The notes beneath the pieces were generated by a model. That model saw only the letters and a list, made by a program, of their open reading frames with translations, did not search any database and was not told where the DNA came from. Source: Jimgerdemannia flammicorona (Eukaryota; Mucoromycota; Endogonomycetes; Endogonales; Endogonaceae). Taken from it: a stretch of 12,778 nt of DNA. The DNA lies in contig RBNI01005293.1 of the NCBI GenBank assembly GCA_003990745.1, positions 1 through 12,778 on the forward strand. The letters are read 5' to 3'. Both the position numbers and the translations under genes were made by a program. Positions 7,082 to 12,778 of the stretch are shown here, one piece after another; the first letter of the stretch is position 1, and every line of letters begins with the position of its first letter.

Positions 7082-9104
7082 ATGTCAACTAGTAAGCAAG
7101 CCAATGTATATACTAGGTTGGGCAAACCTGGGGCCTTCGACTAGCAGCATATCAGGAGAGAGAATGGGCTGGAGATGGGGTCTTTTGGCAGCTCAAGTGG
7201 ATAGGACAGCTTGGGCAGTAGAGGAGGTGCTGGTGGGGGGGCTGGAGGGCAGCAAAGAAGGAGCTTTGCAGATATGCTCAGAACTGGGGGCTGGCTGATG
7301 GGAGCCCACAGGGGACAGGCAGGAGGGAAGGGGAAGCAGAAGGCTGGGGATGCTGGGGGAGTGGGGCCTTCGCAGGTGGGAGGTGGAGGAAGTGGAGTAG
7401 CTGCTGGAGGTAGTGGCAGGACTGCTGATGGGGGTGTGATGGCGAATCAGGAAAAAAAAAGAGATGTGATAGCTGATGGCTAGGAGGGGCAGGGGTTCCC
7501 AAAGCAGAAGGGGGACCTGGTAGATGGTGTAATGGGACTGGCGGTGGCCCCATTACTCAAGAAGTCAATCTTGGAGTTCATGACTACCTTGTACTTCCAG
7601 GGCTTGGCAGTGATGGCGAGGATAGTCCTGGGGCTTATTTTGGAGTAGGTGGCTGGAGTGGCCTTGGTGAAGTTCTTGAAGGGTCTGGAGGGGGTTGAGG
7701 TGGGCTTTGAGGAGGCAGGCCCTCTGGATGAGGCCCTGAAGATGAAAGTAGTGGTTGGGGAGATAGTGGTCCCCATGGTGAGGTATTGAGGTGGGACCCC
7801 AGGGTGGTACAGCTTTTGGTGAGGGGGGTACCCATGGTGACTAAAGAGGAGACTAGGAGGAGAGTGAAGGAGGTGATGGTAGAGTATGGTGATGTAGTGG
7901 ACATTGGCTTCCAGATGTGGGAGGGGATGACATTCAGGATGGGCGATGTCAATATCAGGATTCAGCTGGCGGGGAAGGAGGCCACAGAGAAGATGAGTGA
8001 CTGGCCCTCAGTGCTGATGTGGGGAGCCTTCATCTGTAAGGTGTCAAGGGTGAAAGGGAGTGAAGAGGAGGAGGAGAACTTGTTAGAGGTGCTGGAGGAG
8101 CTGAGCGATGTGGTGGAGAGGAGGGCGAAAGCCTGGAAGCAGTTTGAAGAGTCAACACATCTAGAGGTGGTAGATGGAAAGCATATCCATACTGACAGAT
8201 GACAGTGGGAGAGGGCACAGGGGCGCAAGAGGCAGAGGGAGCTGTTGGCAAGTATGACAGAAGGGGAGAAGAGGAAGGCAGAAGGGGCTGAGGAGTCTGA
8301 AGGCATCAAGACGAGTGTATGGGCTAGCAAAGGAGGAGAGGAGGTGGAGGTGACTGAGGAATGGGCTGTGAAGGTGCTGGGCAAGAATCTCTATGCCAAT
8401 GGTACTTTCGAAGTTTGGGAGGAGGAGTCAGATAGCACTCTCCCCCCACTTGTCAGGAGGGGCCCAGTGGGGAAGAGAGGGGCGGCAGAGGATGTCCTGA
8501 TGCAGGGGGCTCAGCGAGTTCACTTTGGAGTCCCAGATGTGAAGAAAGGGGGCCAGGTGGTAGTGGTTGGTGAGGATGAGCTGGTGGATGTCCCAGAGGA
8601 GGAGTGGAATGAGGATGCCAGTGTAGGAGCTGATACTACGATGCTGGATGCAGAGCAGCCAGGTACCCCTGGAGGGAAGGAGGTAGAGAACCTGCTGTAG
8701 ATGAGCAAGGTGATGGATAACCTCATGGCTGAGATGTTGGGGGAAGTGGATCTAAGTGTCATACCTGAGAAGCATTGGGCATGAATTCTGCATGGAGATA
8801 GAGTGGTGGAGGCACTATTCTTGTGATCTTACTGGAAGAGGAGGAATATGAGGTAGATGAGGTGAGGAAGGCAGAGCTGGTGGTTGTTGCTAGTGAGCAG
8901 GCTATCTATTGTTGGGCAGAACACCATAGTTTGCAGTTCTGGCAGAAGGCCTGTATGGAGTATCAGAAGGACTTTGAGGAGAAAGAGAATGGTGCATTGG
9001 TTGAACTTCTGGGGGGGTTGGAGGCACAGGAAGCTGAGAAGAGAGAACTGACTGTGGAACATATCTTGGATTTGGCACAGGAGGACTTGAGTGTGGATTT
9101 GTAG
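7082..9104 (+). pseudogene. LINE ORF1 (gag-like RNA-binding protein), decayed
   Basis: The start is an ATG at 7082 (MSTSKQANVYTRLGKPGAF). The first frame runs to about 7786: Gly-rich GSRGGAGGGAGGQQRRSF (7214-7267), a basic linker, then the helical PLLKKSILEFMTTLYFQGL (7550-7606) and FLKGLEGVEVGFEEAGPLDE (7673-7732). It has stops at 7142, 7202, 7481, 7646 and 7787. The frame then changes to QLLVRGVPMVTKEETRRRVK (7807-7866), which with VMVEYGDVVDIGF looks like the start of an RRM-type fold. A Glu/Lys-rich, probably coiled region follows (8050-8330), with stops at 8200, 8698 and 8782. A second frame change near 8800 leads to LLEEEEYEVDEVRKAEL and the true stop at 9102. No CCHC knuckle is seen. 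The intact protein would be about 670 residues. It would bind element RNA. The fold is an inference. Confidence 0.65.
7346..7380 (+). other. G-run cluster with quadruplex potential in ORF1
   Basis: Four runs of at least three G (7346-7349, 7355-7359, 7363-7366, 7378-7380) are separated by loops of 5, 3 and 11 bases. More G-runs lie immediately upstream (7286-7335). The coding strand here could fold into a G-quadruplex. It is equally explained by the Gly/Glu-rich coding and the general G bias of the element. Confidence 0.4.
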
Positions 9105-9135
9105 AGGAGAAGTTTGATCTTTAACAATATTCCTT

Positions 9136-12100
9136 ATGAACAGTATAACTAACATTTTCTCTCTCAATGTGAATGGCCTTTGGGGATCTGGGCAGTGTAA
9201 GAACATTTTTACTTAGCTAAAGGGATTGGAGGCTGATCTCTTTTTACTACAGGATGTATGGTGTGAGGATGAGGATGATAGGGTGGAGTGGACTAAGGAA
9301 TGGGGTGGGACTACTGCTTGGTTTGGAAAGGTGGTGATTCTGATGAAGAAGGGTAGAGGAGATTTGGGGGGAATCAGGAGCTGGGGAGATCACTTGGTCT
9401 GGGGTGAATGGCACTGGCCAGGGTGGGAATCAGTGAAGGTGAGCTCTTATTACTACCCAGTGGTTAGGGGAGAGAGGATTGCATGGATTATGGAGCTGCT
9501 GGAGGAGGGCATTCTCTTGGAGGAAGGGGTCAATGTTCTTGGTGGGGATTTTAACATGGTTCAGAATCTGTGACTGGATAGAACTGATGGAGAGAGGAAT
9601 GCAGGTGGGAGGAGTGGTGGTCTGGATGCCTGGGAGGAGGTGGAAAACCTTAGCACATTAGGGGATATGGGCCGAATATGGTGGGGTGACACCAGGGTCT
9701 ACACACACTGGGTAAATGGCTTGGGGACGAGAATTGACTGGATTCTGACAGCCGAATGTTGGGGTGCTGATGTCTGGAAGACTTTGGAGGTAGTGTGGTA
9801 CCTGTGGTCTGATCACTGGGGCCTGTTTGGGCAGGGGCAGTTTGGGGGGAGTGGAGATAGATCTGGACATTGACACCTTAACTCCTCCCTGCTAGCTGAG
9901 AAAGAGTTGTGGGACTCATGGATGGAGGACATCCAGGCAAAGGTTCCTCTCTGGAGGCAGGAGGGTTTGTCTGTGGGTGTCCACTGGATGAGATTGAAGA
10001 AGGCTGCGAGAGTCTATTGGGGAGGAGCTGGTAGAGAGGCTGGGAGACAGAAGAGGAGGCAAGTACAGTGTGCTTCGAATAGGCTGAGGAGACTGCTATT
10101 AGAGTGGGCTGATTTGCATATGTCCAATAAGGTGGAGGATTGGAGGTTACAGTGGGCGAAATTGGAGGTAGTAGAACTGCAACAGGTGTTAAGAGAAGCG
10201 GAGGAGACTCATATGCATGGAATAGCTGTCAGGCTAAGGTGGCAGGGGCTTGAGGAGGGAAAGTGGCCTACTAGGTACTTGTCTAGGCTCCTCAAAGCCA
10301 GGCAGATGAGACATCGGTAGGATGGAGTCTTTGATGCTGAGGGAGAGTTAGTGCATGGCATGTAGCAGATCCTGGGGGTATTGAAGGAGAGATAGCAGGG
10401 TCTGTGGAGTGAGGAAGAAGGGGGTGCTGATACAGAGGCAATTGGCAATATGCTGGAGGGGTGGGAGCCACCGCAGATAGAGGAGCTGGGGGACTTGATC
10501 TTACCAGTCCAGAAGGAGGAGATTCAAGGAGTCCTGGCAGCAACTAAGTCTGGGATAGCACCAGGGGAGGATGTGTTACCATGAGATTTCTGGAAGAAGA
10601 TGGCAAAGGTCCCTGGAGTGCTGAGAGAGATAGCTGCCCTCTGTGACCATGTTATTCTAAATGGCATGTAGGTTGGAGAGCAGGATTTAGGGCTGGTGGC
10701 CCTATTGTATAAAGATAAGGACAGACATGAGGATTGGAAGAACTGGAGGCCAATTATGCTTCTAGACATGGATCGAAAGTTAGTGACTAAGGTGATTGTT
10801 GCGAGGCTATAGAAGGTTGCTCAACAGGTGCTCAGTGTGGAGCAGTGGGGCTTTGTAGGAGGTAGACTTATCAGAGATAGGACTGCCTGGGTGCATGGTA
10901 TTATTGAAGGAGCCCGGGCCTGCAGACTGGATGGTAGACTGGTTTTTTTAGACCAGGAGAAGGCCTATGACCATGTTAGGTGGGTTTGGCTGGGCAAGGT
11001 GCTGGATAGGATTGGTGTTCCACCACAGTTTCAGGCTTCTATGTTGAGTTTGTTGGAGGGGAGTAGAGCAGCACTGATGTGTAATGGTCACAGGGGTTTG
11101 GCATTTCCCTTGGGGAGAGGAGTCCCTCAAGGAGACCCACTGTTCTCTATTCTTTATGCCCTCTCCCTAGAACCTTTGATGGATAGGATCCATAGGAAGG
11201 TGGCTGGGCTCTCTGTATATGATGTGGAGTGGAAGGTGGGGGCCTTTGCAGATGATATGGTAGTTGGACTTGGATCAGTAGCAGATGTAGCAGCTCTTCA
11301 GGAAACAGTGGAATGGTATGAGGCATACTCTGGAGTGAAGCTCAACTGGTATAAGTGTGAGATGATGGTGTTGGAGAATAGGTTAGTGGGAGGGGATGTC
11401 ATTGGAACAATTGTCCCCTCAGGAGAGGTGGTGTGGTATCTAGATATCTTCCTTTCTGTATATAGATCAGTCCTGCCACAGGTATGGTGGGAGAGGAGGG
11501 TGGTCATTTGGAGGGAGACTCTAAAAGGTTGGAGGGGTCATCACATCTCCTTGGCAGGGCAGGTGTTGATTCTAAACACTTACTGGTTCCCCAAGCTGTG
11601 GTATGTAGCATATCACTTGGACTTTCCAGCTTAGGTGGTGAAGAGGCTGATGAAACTGGCTAGGGATTGGATTTGGGTGAGTAAAAGGGCCCAGATCAGT
11701 TGGGATACCCTTGTGGAGCCAGTGCTTAGGGGTGGCCTGGGCCTTGTTGATTTCCCTAAGCGATTACACTGTCTGTGAGCCTGGTGGTTGAGAAGAGCTG
11801 TTGAGCTACAGGGTGGAGGTTGGGTACTGCTGATGCTGAAGGTTTGGGAGATGAGATTCTCCCCCTGGGGGTCCTCGGGGGATTTACTCTCTTTGGTGGG
11901 TCTGAATGGAAGCTGATGGCTATGGTATAAGGGCTTCTGGTGGGGAGTAGTAGATGGAGCACACCGGATAGGCCTACACTGGCAGGGCAATGAGGGGGAG
12001 GTAGTATGGGGCCCAGCTATGTGGCGATGAGACCATCTGCTACTAGGGGGAGCTCTACTTACTAAGTTTGACATTGGAGATGGAGTGGAGTATCAGTGGG

Positions 12101-12778
12101 GTATTGGCCAGGATCTTTGGCCAGGAAGTTGGCAGGCTGTGAGGATTGGTGAGGAGTGGGACTGGGCAGAGATCTGGTCTTGGAGTGCTGAGGTGCAGCG
12201 GTGGCTTCCTCCCAAGTTCTGGGTAGTGTGGTGGAGAATACTGCAGAGGAATGTTATGTTAAATTTCCATGCTGGGCATCTGGTGGTTGGTGGTCAGCTA
12301 GATTGTGAGGAGTGTTATAATGTAGGATAAGTTGGGGGATTTGTACAAATACCAGAACATTGGCTGGGAGAGTGTGAGGTTCTGGGGGACTTTTGGATAG
12401 CTATAAGGGATTGGCTAGGGGTCGAAAGGAGACTAGATGGAGAGAGAGGTTGCTGGGAAGATTTGGAATCTAGACTTATGGGAGGTGTCAGCAATAGGTG
12501 GCTTACTGTAGGATGGGTTATAGCAGTGTGGGTGGGGTTGGCTGGACATTGGCTTTTTGTTTTTGAGGAGGGGCAACAGATAGGGATATGGGAGAAGCTG
12601 TTGAGGTGGGAGGAGTTGATGGAGGATCTGCTAACTGGGTAGTGGGTTGGATGGGGACCCCAAGGTAGGTATTGTTGCCATCTGGTAGAAGGGATCTGTG
12701 AACAGAGTGGTGGGCAGGTGGAGATGATATTTGATAGAGTGGTCTTTCATCAAGAAGAGATAGGGGGGGGGATAGGGG
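9136..12778 (+). pseudogene. LINE ORF2: APE endonuclease - reverse transcriptase - zinc finger, decayed and cut by window end
   Basis: The ATG at 9136 opens MNSITNIFSLNVNGL, the usual APE N-terminus. Endonuclease marks: LLQD (residues 37-40, Asp where Glu is usual), GGDFN (136-140), RIDWI (199-203), SDHWG (225-229). RT marks: KNWRPIMLLDMDRKLVTKVI (10738-10797), QWGFVGGR, motif A LDQEKAYD (from 605), GVPQGDPL (662-669) and the catalytic FADD (704-707). A C-terminal finger has CEEC (1057-1060) and PEHWLGEC (1073-1080). The protein nicks target DNA and copies element RNA there. One frame holds for all 1,214 codons seen, but stops occur at 9214, 9571, 9871, 10318, 10363, 10393, 10582, 10669, 10810, 11632, 11776, 11914, 12028, 12328 and 12640. 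The RT core between 10813 and 11631 is stop-free and keeps its catalytic Asp residues. Confidence 0.9.
12763..12771 (+). repeat. Nine-G homopolymer
   Basis: Nine G in a row lie seven bases before the window end, followed by ATAGGGG. Such runs are prone to length error in sequencing, so the ORF2 frame beyond 12771 should not be trusted. Confidence 0.6.

Larger units (their letters stand above)
7082..12778 (+). mobile_element. LINE (non-LTR) retrotransposon, two ORFs, 3' end outside window
   Basis: The block has a gag-like ORF1 followed after 31 bases by an ORF2 with APE endonuclease, reverse transcriptase and a C-terminal CxxC-HxxxxC zinc finger. No RNase H domain is seen before the window ends. 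This layout is that of fungal non-LTR elements of the Tad1 type or a related clade; I cannot assign the clade without alignment. The coding strand is strongly G-rich and C-poor throughout, in sharp contrast to the AT-rich DNA before it. Both ORFs carry stops, so the copy is dead. It appears essentially full-length at the 5' side of ORF1, which is uncommon because LINE copies are often 5'-truncated. The 3' UTR and tail are not seen. Confidence 0.85.

Noticed and set aside
7694..7733. Alternative ORF1 frame with Gly/Arg-rich reading if three TGA are taken as former CGA
   Set aside because: The other frame is stop-free from 7649 to 7786 and reads as plausible helical protein, so I placed the frame change near 7740-7786 instead.
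7278..8384. Several long minus-strand open frames opposite LINE ORF1, Pro/Ser/Leu-rich
   Set aside because: They mirror the G-rich coding strand, whose complement is C-rich and poor in stops. No domain is seen and they overlap a better-supported ORF1.
11631..12074. Minus-strand open frame of 147 codons opposite ORF2
   Set aside because: It is Pro/Ser/Thr/His-rich low-complexity translation, the complement of Trp/Gly-rich ORF2. It shows no motif.

Overview
The window reads as a transposon graveyard from a filamentous fungus, most likely a mushroom-forming basidiomycete (Agaricomycetes). That assignment is an inference from the families present: a chromodomain Ty3/gypsy LTR retrotransposon carrying a dUTPase domain, a hAT relic, and a LINE with APE endonuclease, RT and a C-terminal zinc finger. 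I see no intact protein gene, no bacterial operon and no convincing RNA gene. Every coding segment has in-frame stops, so each is annotated as a pseudogene.

Region 1 (1 to about 3754, + strand) is the 3' part of a Ty3/gypsy element. One reading frame runs from about 330 to 2430 through gag, a degenerate CCHC knuckle, a dUTPase with all five motif positions recognisable, an aspartic protease, a linker and the start of a C-terminal chromodomain. It has 16 internal stops, 11 of them TGA. Reverse transcriptase, RNase H and integrase are absent: the frame passes from the post-protease linker straight into the pre-chromodomain tail. A polypurine tract (2507-2519) and an LTR of about 1.2 kb follow, with a TATA box, AATAAA and paired bZIP-type sites. 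The 5' LTR lies outside the window.

Region 2 (about 3755-7080) is extremely AT-rich and has no CpG dinucleotide at all from 3804 to 7054. It holds a small degenerate tandem-repeat array (4196-4558), a minus-strand hAT transposase C-terminal dimerisation domain (4881-5220), and a minus-strand decayed gene of about 320 codons that I cannot identify (5495-6459). All eight of that gene's internal stops are TAA or TAG.

Region 3 (7082 to the window end, + strand) is a LINE with a strongly G-rich coding strand. ORF1 (7082-9104) is a gag-like protein with a Gly-rich N-terminus and an RRM-like middle. It is broken by two frame changes and several stops. ORF2 (9136 to the end) keeps one frame for 3.6 kb with 15 stops, and shows APE endonuclease, RT with FADD, and a CxxC...HxxxxC finger. 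The 3' end is not reached.

The three blocks appear to be independent insertions. They differ in base composition, CpG content and stop-codon type, which suggests different ages or different mutational histories. None should be able to make a working product; the LTR is the only part with a plausible promoter.
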